A DNA stretch of 64,000 nt from Mucidula mucida (taxonomy: Eukaryota; Basidiomycota; Agaricomycetes; Agaricales; Physalacriaceae). A program made the position numbers and the translations under genes. Of the stretch, positions 37,001 to 47,065 are shown piece after piece. The notes below the pieces were generated by a model. That model did no database searches and was not told where the DNA came from. It saw only the letters and a program-made list of their open reading frames with translations. The stretch spans positions 310,001 through 374,000 of the forward strand of contig JADNYV010000004.1 of the NCBI GenBank assembly GCA_015501055.1, in the 5' to 3' direction. Numbering within the stretch: position 1 is the stretch's first letter; each line of letters starts with the position of its first letter.

Positions 37001-37663
37001 GTCTTACGATTTGACTTTGACGTCTTCCTTACTATCAAGTGTAAGTTCTTCATCTTCATCTGTGGCAGGATCCGTGCGTGGACGTTTCGGTTGCGGCGGA
37101 AGAGAGGCGATACGTTGGGATGAAGGAGGATGATAGTAAGATTGAGGGGCAGAGGGCGCTGGCGCGGCCTGAGGAAAAGATGTCTGGAAAGGAATGGGAG
37201 AGGCCGTGGTGTAAGGTGCGACCATGCCTTCTGAACGGGTGGTCTCTGAATCAGCTGGGAGCAGAGATCCGGTAGAGCTGGGGAAGCCGAACGATGACTC
37301 AAGGGTATGAAAGTCTCCTTGACGAGACGTGGCGCCCAACGCATTCCCGACATCAAAGGTGTTCATGTAGTGATTCTGCGAGGGTTGCATCTGCTCAGGA
37401 ACATAGAGTTGGTCGACAGATCTAGAGCGGGATGTTTGGTTGGAGTATTGGCCACCTCCAGAGGTGAACGCCGTGTTAGAAGGTGAGGTTGTCTGAGAGT
37501 ATTGGGTACCAGAGAACTGCTGGCCTTGCCGAGTAGAATCAGAGAACGACCGCTGAACATTTTGAGGCCCTTCGACAGATATATTGTAGTCGCGCTCGGA
37601 CTGACCGTTCGGACGATAGGCGGGAGGAAATGCCCACTGGCCATTGGGATAGGCGCTGGACAT
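34069..37663 (-). CDS. Zn2Cys6 binuclear-cluster transcription factor
   Basis: A fungal transcription factor. From ATG 37663 (MSSAYPNGQW) an N-terminal region of about 215 residues rich in Gln, Ser, Tyr and Pro precedes a short acidic stretch (TDEDEELTLD). The zinc cluster follows, split by an intron: RACQRCKNLKVKC, EFKTDTDPCKRCMNGGHEC, with spacing C-X2-C-X6-C-X8-C-X2-C-X6-C. A basic linker and a heptad coiled coil (EQAERIRDLMGQLEDANKKL) for dimerisation come next. An acidic/serine region and the fungal-specific transcription factor domain (MVIGYILLSLYPEPTRNWED, WAYLGMAIR, NRTRVWINCFNLDRSTGSQY, GKFPIINN) follow. The C-terminus contains a duplicated octapeptide and ends in a phenylalanine/proline-rich tail (DPEYFRPPLPFDDDI) that could activate transcription. 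The stop is at 34069-34071. Targets cannot be told. The start may lie in a further upstream exon. Confidence 0.9.
34376..34432 (-). repeat. 24-bp tandem duplication in the transcription factor gene
   Basis: The 24-bp unit beginning cgaacctttggaag occurs at 34376-34399 and 34400-34423, identical, followed by a partial third copy. It encodes VRQTSLPK twice, then VRRAKS. Perfect identity suggests a recent slippage event. Confidence 0.9.
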
Positions 37664-38427
37664 GGGGGAAATGGTGGGGGTCAAAAGCAGTTAGGTGGAT
37701 GTCGTAAAAAGAACCCGAGTCGCCTGAGAACGATCAATTGGCTTAAGATCTCGCATAGAGAGAAAGCTAAATACCGTTTTAATACGCGGTCCTGGCTTGA
37801 ATGACAGACGATGCTATCAATGGGTAGAAGGTAAATCCCAATTGACACTGTTCGCACCCTTGGACCGCGTCGTTGACGGGCTATCATCGCGTCCAGTTAT
37901 TATATACATTCCTTGTAAAGCGGTGTATACGTAATCAACGCATTCTTTCTCGTCCTCGTGGGCTGGATGAGAAGCCTGATTAGGGCGGTGGCTGTACCGG
38001 AGACTGCATAGCATGTTTTCTCATCCTGGTCCATGACGCCTCGAGGACGTTTTTGCAGTGCAACCGAGCTCGTTCTGCAGTTGTGAACGCGCCAATATAT
38101 TACTCAGTTGTTCGGAGCATTGCACATACCGCTGCTCAGCCTGCTATATCATCCATTTCTAAATCTTTCTCGAAGTGATAGTTGATTCCGGGATTATCGA
38201 ACATGGCTTCCGTTCTATCAAGGACATTTCCGTTTGCTTTTCGTAAAATGATACTGCTGAAATTCATCAATCGAATCCGAGTAACTCAGACAGCCTATGC
38301 TCAAGTTCGCTATCTTGGGACGCAGAACATCGTTTCTGGTCGCACGTGGAAATAAGTCGACCAATCACATAGTTTGCTTAGGTCATCCGTATTCTGCGTC
38401 TTGCCATCATCTCAAGCGAACACAGAA
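37664..38427. other. divergent promoter region, no gene seen
   Basis: This 764-bp stretch lies between the starts of the transcription factor (-) and the BuGZ-like gene (+). Short open frames on both strands lack coding character. It may contain 5' untranslated exons of either gene. Confidence 0.4.
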
Positions 38428-39799
38428 ATGGCGAAGAAGAAGAACAAGCAGGTACGTAGCGCCCTTTCCTCCTTGTTCTCGTTGATATATCCTCTCCAGA
38501 TCATTCAACCTTGGTGCTGGTATTGTGAACGAGAATTCGAAGATGAAAAGGGTCCGACTTTCTCCTTTTTCATAATGCATCTGTTGAACAACATTCCTAG
38601 TATTAATGCAGCACCAAAAGGCGAAGCACTTTAAATGCGGAATGTGTCCACGACGCCTGAACACTGCAGGAGGATTGGCTGTTCATATTCAACAGGTTCA
38701 CAAGCTGGAGCCGGAAAAGTGCGCGGCAATCTCGTTCAAGTGTTCAAAGCTGACTTCATCGACAGCCTTCCTCGTATAGAGAATGCAATGCCTGGCAGAG
38801 ACGGCTACGAAGTTGAAATCTTTGGAATGGAGGGCATTCCCGCGCCTGATGTGGCCGATTACAAGAGGCGCAAGGAGATCGAATTCGGTCTTGCGGCAGG
38901 ATCCATCTCGCAGCCTCAGCCGAAGCGCGCCAAAACGGAAAACCGACCACTGTCGGAAGCTGAATTAAAAGCGGCATTGGAGGCCCACAAGGCCCTTATG
39001 GGCGCCAACAATAACAGTGAGCCCGCTGCTCATTCCGCTAATGCCAGCTCTGGCGCTGTCTATGGCGCACCGCAGACGTACGCGCCTGCTTCTACACCTC
39101 CGGTACCTCCTCCCCCGATGGGTATGATGCCTCCCGGTGCACCGCCTTTTTTCCCGCCCCCCGGAATGATGCCGGGTCAGCCCTTCCCGCCTTTCCCTGG
39201 AATGCCTTTCCCTCCTGGGTAAGTTCGTTTGTTTTTTCTCGTTCGCCACTTCTTTGACAAGCTTGGCCTAGTCCTCCACCACCTGGCTTTCCTTTTGTTC
39301 CACCTCCAGGTGTTTTACCTCCTGGAATGCCACCTCAGGGCGTACCTCCCCCGGGCATGGCTCCCGGAATGAGACCGCCATTCCCTCCACCACCCCCGAA
39401 TTTTGTTCCTCAACAACACGGCTCACCCTCACCATTCCCTCCGGGCCCTCCTAGTGGATCGGTTACGCCTGCGACGGCGTCAGCTATACCCACACCGCCA
39501 CCTCCGACGCCCTCCCAAGTCGCGACTCAACCGATGCGACAACTCGTATTACCAGTTCCATCTTTGTCTCAGACTCTTCCTCCTTTTAAGAAGGAGACAG
39601 ATTTGAAATACAAAGATCCAAACTTTTCTCCGGTAAGCACTCTCGGTCTTTTCAGCGCCAATGGATGGTTTTAATGTTCCTCAAGGAGGAACACCGTGCA
39701 TGCAACCCAAAATACTTTGTTCCTAAATCTACTGATGCTGCTCAGCAGGGCGAAGAGACGAGGGGGAAGAAACGAGCGAGAGCAGAGGACTTTCTTTAG
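38428..39799 (+). CDS. C2H2 zinc-finger protein of the BuGZ/ZNF207 family
   Basis: The N-terminus MAKKKNKQ joined to [40 protein letters not shown] and [17 protein letters not shown] gives two C2H2 fingers close to BuGZ/ZNF207. The conserved [20 protein letters not shown] follows directly, as in the animal proteins. A basic segment ([10 protein letters not shown]) leads to a long proline/glycine/methionine/phenylalanine low-complexity region ([15 protein letters not shown] and similar), then [14 protein letters not shown] and a charged C-terminus ending [10 protein letters not shown]. Animal BuGZ binds microtubules and Bub3, has a role in spindle assembly and splicing, and phase-separates through its low-complexity region; the fungal role is inferred. 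The start is ATG 38428. Introns include one from GTCCGA (about 38552) to a TAG acceptor at about 38603 and one of about 50 bp ending near 38766. Confidence 0.87.
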
Positions 39800-40186
39800 G
39801 CAGAAGAGCAGGATTCTTGATCAGTCCGTCCACCCCGCCCGCCACCACATGCTGTGACTCATTTCATCCAGAGGCATCTGCATTGGTAGGAGGTTTTTTC
39901 GTTTCTTATTTGTTGATTACACTTTCGATGCAACTCGAGGTGAGCAATATAATCTGTTATTGCTTTGTACGGTTAGTGGTTCCCTTGCTATCGAACGGAA
40001 GAAACAAAGTCTTGAACGCGTTGTGTCGGCAAGACTTCTAACGCTAGAGGTTGTATCGGGTACTGTAGACCACTCCACGAACAGGATGCCCTTTGCTCGT
40101 GGCGTCATTCGTGATTGTCATCCATCTAGTATACATCATACATAGTTTACAGCGGGAAGTTTGTATAATACATGAACATTCGGATA
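39800..40186. other. intergenic, no gene seen
   Basis: This 387-bp stretch between convergent genes carries no credible reading frame or repeat. Confidence 0.4.
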
Positions 40187-41116
40187 CTAAATTGTCGCCT
40201 TCAAGGTCCCTATTGTGGTAGTTGAATGTAACGGATGTGGGCCCCATGACAGCGATGTTAGTTCGGTAATTCTGTGATTTCGTAGGGAAGCTGCATCTAA
40301 GAGGGAGGTGTAGTGCAAAATCTGTGCACGGAGAGAATCCAGTTCCGCCATTTTCTGGAGACGCAGGAATAAGAAAATCTGAAATAAGACACAGCACGTC
40401 CCAAGAACGAATGTCAAGACGACTGTAATACATAGTTTGGGTGTGCTAGAACCTGAGAAGAAGAAGCTTACAGTGATTGCGACAACGGCCGCGAATGTAG
40501 TGCATATAGTGCGGAACCCAAGATGGTTCCGGGGTTTGATACGTTCTCCGAAGCGGAAACTCAGCAGGTATGTTGCGGGCTTTCCGAATGGTCATGTACG
40601 AGAGCATGGCAGCCGTAGCATTGAAGACGATAGCGGTGATGGAAAGCGACCCGAAGGGAGTGGACATGATAGAGGGAAAGTGAGGGAGGTTGCTGCAGTA
40701 GGCAATGGGTATCATCATGGAGGAGATGTATGCACATATTGTGCCCTAATCCAACGGTCAGTTCAGTCACGATTGCGCAGACTGCAACTCACATGGTAGG
40801 TTCCGACTCTTGCTATCCATTCGAGGTCGGCGATTTCGCTGCGTAGCCTATTCTGATAGAGGAGGGTGCGTTCGTCGCCGACCTGCTGTTGATAGTCCCC
40901 AAAGGCTAGAACTGGGGGCGCGCGTGTAAGTCATCCCCGACAGCGATGAATAACATAAATTGACACGCCTGCATCATTGGTGGCGTTGAGGGTGGACGAC
41001 ATGCTCGCGGCAACCATTATAGGATCTGCAACATGCGATTAGAATCTTGTTTTGGCGGAATGAAGTGGCAACTACGTACAGTTGAAGATTGCGGAGGTGC
41101 TGGGATGAGAATTCAT
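40187..41116 (-). CDS. multi-pass membrane protein, unrecognised family
   Basis: Minus-strand exons join as MNSHPSTSAIFN (ATG 41116), YPIMVAASMSSTLNATNDAG, LAFGDYQQQVGDERTLLYQN, RLRSEIADLEWIARVGTYH, a hydrophobic part (FGSLSITAIVFNATAAMLSY), FRTICTTFAAVVAITVSFFF and VLTFVLGTCCVLFQIFLFLR. The C-terminus is a soluble helix (LQKMAELDSLRAQILHYTSL) ending IGTLKATI. At least four membrane segments are expected. The layout (soluble N-terminal helix, membrane helices, short cytosolic tail) matches its neighbour at 41427-42395, so the two may be old tandem copies. One join (after NDAG) does not fit a plain GT donor in phase; a GC donor (GCAG|GCGTGT) would fit. No function is assigned. Confidence 0.6.
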
Positions 41117-41426
41117 GATACTGAAACGAGGGAAATGAAAGGATCAAAAGTAATGGGGATGAAGAAAGTGTGGCTGCGTCTAACGGGGAACAACAACTGT
41201 ATGTTTTGATGTGCCTGACGCGGCAAGGTCGCACGAGTCGGCTGGATTCGACACGGACGTGACTTCATTAAACAACAGCGCTCGCCGCTCCGTGTCTCGC
41301 TTGCCTTTGTGTCAATAATTCATTTATCGGCCAAGTTGGAAGTTGGAAATCATTATAGATATAAAAGGCAGTAGAGTAGATCCCAAAAGTCTAAAACATG
41401 ATCTCGAATCGTAGTACCGACGCGCT
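41117..41426. other. intergenic between the two membrane protein genes
   Basis: 310 bp with no gene seen. A tataaaag-like element on the plus strand (about 41360) does not point to an obvious start. Confidence 0.35.
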
Positions 41427-42395
41427 TTACCCGCCTTTGGCGAAAAGGGGTACAATAATTAGCAGTAGCAAAGGAAGCGCTGTCGCGCCCACGAGCGCAC
41501 TGATCACGATTTTGCCTACTGTGCTGCCTTCATGCAGCCAGACTTGCAAGACGAGTTGAACGAGCAGACACACTGTTCCAGAGAAGAATTAAGGATCCCT
41601 ACAATAAATAATCCATCAGTGGCAAAAAAAACCTGGGCAATATTCGGGAACGCACAGTACCAGACCACCCAAGCCCAAGATCGGCCCACACCGTATCGAC
41701 GAAGAAGATCGTATCGAACGGATATCTGACCATCCTTCGGAGCCTGTGTAGTCTGTCTGGATGCCACAAGCGCAACACCGCTGACTTTCTGAACAATAAC
41801 GAATGCGCTAATGGCCGCAGCCGAGTTGAACACGACGGAGCAATACGAAAAGACAAAAAGCACTTCAAGGGACGTCCTGGAAGCTGCCGAGGAGAAGAAT
41901 TGCGAATTCAGAAGAAGGAGAATCGCACTAATCGCAAATGCTGCCGACTGCGAATTCATCCTTGGTTATTATCATAGATCTCGTCGACAGCCAAAAGACT
42001 TACTAGAAGCGTGGCGCTCTGGCCAGTTAATAGCCAGGCTTCCTGTAGCGACCGCACGAGCGACGGTAATTGGTCTGCAATGAAGCGCATCAGTCTTTCA
42101 TTCGGCGAAACATTTCGTCGACTTACACGACAGGTCCATCATGTCTTGTTGCGGACCTACGTCCCAGGATTTGGCTGATTGCGCCTCGACTAGAAGTTCG
42201 GATCACAGTCAGTATGTACTTTATATGCAAGACTACGAGGTGGAGAAACTTACCGTCTTGGGAACTCAGACGCCGAAAATCCACAGGCGACCGTGGTCCG
42301 GGACTTGAGAGTCTACGCATGGTAGTAATACTAGGCAAGCTCGTTCGAGGGAGCCTAGGAGATGCAAGCGACGTGTCTTTCTCTGGATGGGACAT
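41427..42395 (-). CDS. multi-pass membrane protein, unrecognised family (second tandem gene)
   Basis: The start is ATG 42395 (MSHPEKDTSLASPRLPRTSL). A Ser/Arg/Pro-rich cytosolic head, VEAQSAKSWDVGPQQDMMDL, and a helix (YDQLPSLVRSLQEAWLLTGQ) lead into membrane segments AFAISAILLLLNSQFFSSAA, EVLFVFSYCSVVFNSAAAIS and SWAWVVWYLCLLVQLVLQVW, then VISALVGATALPLLLLIIVP near the end, stopping FAKGG. Four GT-AG introns of about 50-90 bp were joined in phase; the last (GTGCGT to GGAACAG) is needed to reach the final membrane helix. The layout is shared with the gene at 40187-41116. No family is recognised; an integral membrane role is certain, anything more specific is not. Confidence 0.65.
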
Positions 42396-43134
42396 TGTGG
42401 ATGAAAGGGCTCAAGGCAGTATGCGGTCATGTGCGGACGTCAGCGCTTTAAGTACAGTGGAGTGCCTGGAGTAGAATTGGGGGCCGCATCGTTGTAGTTG
42501 AGGACCTCCATTCAAGCTGTCAAGGTACATAATCAACGGAACAGTGCCTCGAACTTTGGACTGGAAACTAGCCTTCATAAATCCTGCACCTTCATGTACT
42601 GAAGACTAGGCGGACCTGGATGTAACAAGAACACATGTTGACTCCACGCGTCCGCAGGCTGTATCATTAGCTCAGTGAACATAGCAAGCATTGAGGTGTT
42701 TTGACAGTAGATCTAACTCCTACGAGTCGACGGGCTATGAAATTTAGCATGTCATTGTACAGAATCATGAGAAGAGAAGACGTACTAGCTGCGTGATGCA
42801 GAGTCCAGTCGAACTACTATAAAACCACGTCTATGTTCAAAATACATATACAACGAAGATGCAGGCTAGATCATGCAACAGATACTGTAGGCACTAATGC
42901 TGAACTGTAACGTGCAAAGCAAATTTGAATAAGAATAAATAGGCGTTAACAGCGACAGCAAGGGTCCTGCAATGAGCTTAACTACTACAGATCCCAATAG
43001 GTTAAGATAAACAAAGTTCAATCGATGCCAGATCGTAAAAATGTGACAGCGAATGACGTGGGTAAAAGAATAGCCAACGCAAACTGGTTGCGGTGGAAAA
43101 GTAAAGAGCGACAAGGGGGTGTATATTGTCAGGA
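42396..43134. other. intergenic, no gene seen
   Basis: This 739-bp AT-rich stretch lies between two minus-strand genes. No reading frame of coding character, inverted repeat or RNA gene was recognised. Confidence 0.45.
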
Positions 43135-44427
43135 TTAGCGAGGAGGGAGAGGGAACGACCCAGTCATATCACTATAGACCGAATTTGTGGTAGTCACGGT
43201 TTGCATCGAGGTAATTCTCAACCTCTCCTCGATATCATCCCGTTGGACGTCAAGGGCAGCAAGGAGAGATTGGATGGCCCTGTCGTTATTGCTATCGGTC
43301 GACATGGATACAGTGTGCGATGGATAAGGCTGGTCGGCGAACGGATTGTGAACAATTTCGCGTTCTTTGCCCTTTTCACTGCGAGTGATAATTGGGGGTG
43401 GTGGAGATATGTGGGTGGTGTTATAGGTTTCTCGACCTCCAAAGAACGGATTATTCCCGCTCTTTCTACGTTCCATTGGCTCAAATGGATTTTCGTCCTG
43501 ATGAACGATTTCCGCCTTTTGTCCAGTAAAATCGAGGACTTCAGCGGACTCCCAACGATGGAGTTCGTTGTATGTAGCGGGAGGCGTAGGAATAGCCATA
43601 TCGAGTGAAGGTGACATGGATCCAGACATGTGAGCAGACCGCAACGACAAGAATGAGTCGTTGGCAGTACTGCTAGCGTCCCATGAAAGCGCTGCAGACT
43701 CTTGTCGGCCTGTAAACGGCTTGACCGGTGGGGGTACGTCGGTGGAAGCGAGTTCCTGAGCAAGGCCAGCGTGGTACTGGGAGAAAGGATGGGGCTCAAG
43801 ATTAAAGACAGGCAGCTCGTCCGACTTGTGAGTGTACATGGTGCGAACACTAGGAGTGGACTTTTTGAACATGGTGAGCTTTTCCATGGGAGCAATTGTC
43901 AGAGCGTCAGCCTCTTTCATCTGATACTTGCCATCCCACTGATCTTCATCTTTGCCTTCTCCAAGTCTGTTCCAATTCTCCAGGCGGGAACGTGAACGGG
44001 CATGTTCGCCATAGGCATTTCGGCTGTTTGCCGAAATGGGGTCCCGCGGCTTGGGCGAGCTTCGTTTATAAAGGAAAATCCCAATGAGGACAAGGATTGC
44101 AGCCCCAGCGAAGGCGCCCACGCAAGCGCCGATGACGGTACCAATGGATATGCTCTCTTCGGACGAAGCGGCAACGGTGGATGGAGTAGAGGTAGCGGCG
44201 GTGCGAGCGGAGGATGATGGCGGGAGTACGGTGGTGCTGACGACGAATGGGTCTGCGAGGGTTGCCGAGTCCGCAGTTCCGGTGACGGTAGCCATAGCGA
44301 GTCCAGTGGTGGCAGCGCCAGAATCCGTTAATGTGACTCCAGAATCATCGACACCTTCGACGGTGGGCGCAGCAAAGGCATCTGTCCCACGTCGGTGGAC
44401 ATGGCGGGGTAAAATGTGGGCAACCAT
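43135..44427 (-). CDS. single-pass membrane protein, Mid2-like layout
   Basis: An unbroken frame of about 430 residues runs from ATG 44427 (MVAHILPRHVHRRG) to 43135. An extracellular part rich in Thr, Ser and Ala (TVTGTADSATLADPFVVSTT, SARTAATSTPSTVAASSEES) suits O-glycosylation. One membrane helix follows (IGTVIGACVGAFAGAAILVL IGIFLY), then a Lys/Arg stop-transfer (KRSSPKPRD) and a long cytosolic tail with many Ser, Pro and Asn-Pro-Phe motifs (DENPFEP, GNNPFFGG, VHNPFADQ). NPF motifs bind EH domains of endocytic adaptors, so endocytic sorting is plausible. The layout matches fungal wall-stress sensor-like or Mid2/Skg6-like proteins. No signal peptide is seen after this ATG; a 5' exon may supply one, possibly the Cys-containing stretch at 44580-44760. 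Confidence 0.7.
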   Translation of the reverse strand: MVAHILPRHVHRRGTDAFAAPTVEGVDDSGVTLTDSGAATTGLAMATVTGTADSATLADPFVVSTTVLPPSSSARTAATSTPSTVAASSEESISIGTVIGACVGAFAGAAILVLIGIFLYKRSSPKPRDPISANSRNAYGEHARSRSRLENWNRLGEGKDEDQWDGKYQMKEADALTIAPMEKLTMFKKSTPSVRTMYTHKSDELPVFNLEPHPFSQYHAGLAQELASTDVPPPVKPFTGRQESAALSWDASSTANDSFLSLRSAHMSGSMSPSLDMAIPTPPATYNELHRWESAEVLDFTGQKAEIVHQDENPFEPMERRKSGNNPFFGGRETYNTTHISPPPPIITRSEKGKEREIVHNPFADQPYPSHTVSMSTDSNNDRAIQSLLAALDVQRDDIEERLRITSMQTVTTTNSVYSDMTGSFPLPPR

Positions 44428-44579
44428 GTGACGGAAAGGACGGTGGTGAGTAAAATGAGTGTAATACAACTGCCCAAGAATTAGGCGCCGAAAAGAGGAT
44501 CTGGTAAACCTGTTAGTCACAGAAGAAAAGGACTGAACGGCACTAACGATTAATACGAAACCTCAGTCAGAACGAGCAT

Positions 44580-44760
44580 TCAATCGTCCACGAATAATGT
44601 AATGTAGACTTGGACGATTGTCGTGCTGGTCGTAGTCGTCGTCCCAGTGTGAGAGCCTTGAAACAGGGAATTGCCGAAGAATTGCCGCATCAACTCTTCA
44701 CACGCTCGTTCCCCGGTGTATCCTCTGTAACCGTTACAACTGAAAATATGAAGACATTGT
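44580..44760 (-). other. candidate exon with EGF-like cysteine pattern
   Basis: After a good acceptor (cttcatattttcag on the minus strand), an open stretch encodes CNGYRGYTGERACEELMRQF followed by a Thr-rich run (GTTTTTSTTIVQVYITL) and a stop at 44580. Either it is a 5' extracellular exon of the Mid2-like gene at 43135-44427, or an alternative 3' exon of the NmrA-like gene (splice from AA|GTAGCA at about 44806). It is unassigned. Confidence 0.4.
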
Positions 44761-44804
44761 GAACTTTGTATTCGTCTATTGAGACAGATATAAATCATAA
44801 TATG

Positions 44805-46090
44805 CTACTTATGTATGGCCGACTTCACTTCCTCGATGGTCATCAACATAGACTCCGTTGTGTCCTTTGGTTTCCATCCCAAAGCTATAACTCGATCAGA
44901 AGTCGCTCTGGAATTTGCGCCCACACTCGTTTGATCCAAGATAGGATGCTGCTTATTTTCCTCTTCGGTGAACTTGGTCGGTTCTGCACCGCCAATGCCC
45001 AGATCCTGCAAAATTTCCCGCTATTTTCTTGGAGATCTGGTACATTCTATGCTCGTCGCTGGTTGCAAAGTAAAAGCCCAGGCGACCATGCTGAAATTCC
45101 GCCGGCGCCTTGACGGACGTCAACGTCGTCGCTAGGATTGTATCGAAAAGTGTAGTGTACAGGTCGACCACTATGAAGTAAATGAGATTTTGTCGAGAAA
45201 CATAGTAGTGAACCGTTACTTACAGTCGGATATGCTAATATTGATCCAGACATTCTGGCCTCTCCGAAAACACCGGCTTGTTTTCTGGATAGCGCAATTT
45301 CGACGAGCGCGGGGATATGAATAGAATGAACACGCATAGCAGCGAGAGGCCCCTTTGCACGGCCATAAATAGAACCAGGCGCCACGATATATGTCTTGAC
45401 ATAACCTAGCAAGGACTTCAATTAATCAATGCCGTGTAACCAAAGACGGCGACAAACCTTGCTCATCGGCCTCGAACATGGTCAAATCGACAGAACGATG
45501 AGGTTGCGTAGGCGCAATAGTATCCAACAAGGCGGTATTGAGGTCGGAATATATTGTTTCCGTGGCACGCATGCCCTTCGTATCGTCAGAGAGCACACCT
45601 GTTCCGGACTACATAAACATAACATGATGAGTAACACTTTAGCGATAGTGATTGGATGTACTGACAGTATGGATCAAGCTCGCAGCCTTGCCTGTACGCT
45701 CGAAATGAAGTTTCATGCCAGCAAGAAGAGCGTCGATAGCAGTCACATCATCGGAATCGGCCTGCAAGCAATGGATCAGCGTGGGGTACCCAATGTAGAA
45801 AGATAGACCTACGCATGAATATAATCTGCATTCGCCCCCTCCACAGTGAGAAGTTGCAAGTCTGAATTCGAGCCCACGACAGCACGGATACCAAGCGAGC
45901 GAAAAAGTTCCACTTTTGAAGAAGACCGGATAAGCACAGTGATTGAAAACAATTTTGCCAGTCGATGCGATATCAACGACGACAAGATCGATCCTCCAAT
46001 GAAGCCTGGATGCGTAAGATGAAAGTCGGCAAAGAACCGACAGACAGACTTGCCGGTAGCACCGATAAAGCATATGTTGACAGTAGACAT
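44805..46090 (-). CDS. NmrA-like NAD(P)-binding protein, copy 1
   Basis: A Rossmann-fold protein of the extended short-chain dehydrogenase/NmrA type. The start is ATG 46090 (MSTVNICFIGATG), joined across a GC-AG intron (46006-46053) to FIGGSILSSLISHRLAKLFS, which completes the glycine-rich nucleotide motif GATGFIGG. Further segments are ITVLIRSSSKVELFRSLGIR, DAVTAIDALL-like stretches, YVKTYIVAPGSIYGRAKGPL (the YIV-PxxIYG of epimerase-like proteins), ALSRKQAGVFGE, APAEFQHGRLGFYFATSDEH and a C-terminus VIALGWKPKDTTESMLMTIE ending AIHK. It aligns along its whole length with the protein at 50915-52255. Substrate is unknown; such proteins include redox sensors and reductases acting on sugar or phenolic compounds. 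A TATAAAAG lies at 46134-46141. Confidence 0.82.
46006..46053 (-). other. GC-AG intron in NmrA-like copy 1
   Basis: The 48-bp intron begins GCAAGT after GGTGCTACCG and ends CATCCAG. Removing it rebuilds GATGFIGG. The paralogue at 50915 has a GT-AG intron at exactly the same codon position, so the GC donor is supported by comparison. Confidence 0.8.
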
Positions 46091-46133
46091 CGTAGGAAAG
46101 GACTCTCGTCATGAGGCTAGGACGGCAAAGCAG

Positions 46134-46141
46134 CTTTTATA
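46134..46141 (-). promoter_or_regulatory. TATA box of NmrA-like copy 1
   Basis: TATAAAAG on the minus strand, 43 bp upstream of the ATG at 46090. Confidence 0.55.
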
Positions 46142-46724
46142 AGACAGTAGGCGCATTATCAACCTTTGCTGACATTGAATGGGCCCAGGCGAGTCAACCT
46201 GCATTCCTCTTGGCGTTTCCTGGTTAGATAAAGGTGCTACCAAGAGCCGCTGTCACCGGTCTTCTCAATCTGAATCAAAGGGTGGCGTTTTTTTTTTGAA
46301 CAACGAAGGTACTCCAAGTCCAGACTCTAGACTATCGTGAAAGATCCATGAGCAGTTGAGAGCGCGTCGGGACGAGATAGCTTCTCTTGATTAGCACGTC
46401 TTGGGTCCGAAAGTAACAGATAGCAACGCGCACTGTAGCAGAAGCCCAGGGAAGATGTGGAACGTTCACTGAGGTCAGCGTGTAGAGTCACATAGGTACC
46501 GACATTGATTATAAATGAGCGAAATCGCTGACTGTTGAGACCCAGAGCAAGCCGTTCAAAATAACGAGGGGAGGTTTGTATGAAGATGAAGTCAAAAGAA
46601 GACCACCTCAGCCTCGGCATGCGCCACGAATTCATTTAAAAGCTCAAATGAGTAGCTTCATGACCTCGTCCACTCAAGTATCCGCCTATGTAAGATCAAA
46701 TAGCAGTGTAGAAGCCTAATCAAA

Positions 46725-46771
46725 AAAGCGTTGAGGTCGACTTTCTCTTCCCCAATCGACCTCAACGCTTT
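46725..46771. repeat. perfect 16-bp inverted repeat with 15-base loop
   Basis: Arms 46725-46740 (aaagcgttgaggtcga) and 46756-46771 are exact reverse complements, separated by a pyrimidine-rich loop (ctttctcttccccaa). It lies about 295 bp beyond the stop of the dsRNA-binding gene, so it may be in its 3' untranslated region or independent. Confidence 0.9.
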
Positions 46772-47065
46772 CTAAAGTCGGCACGATACAAATACAAATA
46801 CACATCGAAGCGCTCACAACGCACTCGATACTAAAGACTATCCGCTCTACCACTCGACGCAGGACGATGCTCTCCTATTTGCGTTGAGAATGATTGTGGT
46901 GGTCTTGAGAGAGCGTCGTCACCCTGTAGCGGGAGGTAGAGCGGATGATGCAGTGCAGTAGCGGGCAGCTCGCCAAAATGAGGATCAATACCATTTAAAT
47001 GATTGACCGTCATTTTGAAGGGCTGACAGTTACTACTGCTTTGCAGACACAACACGCCCTGGATT

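Larger units (their letters stand above)
46091..47065. other. intergenic region with a strong hairpin
   Basis: This 975-bp stretch has no convincing gene; a 102-codon minus-strand frame at 46327-46635 lacks coding character. A run of ten T lies at about 46290-46299, and the hairpin at 46725-46771 is its main structure. Confidence 0.45.

Noticed and set aside
43126..43608. 160-codon plus-strand frame
   Set aside because: Antisense shadow of the Mid2-like gene tail; no family resemblance.
43218..43895. 225-codon minus-strand frame
   Set aside because: Overlaps the Mid2-like gene in another frame; the 43135-44427 frame has a membrane helix and NPF motifs, this one has nothing.
46327..46635. 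102-codon minus-strand frame as a small gene
   Set aside because: No domain, no conserved-looking motif and ordinary length for chance in a 975-bp gap.
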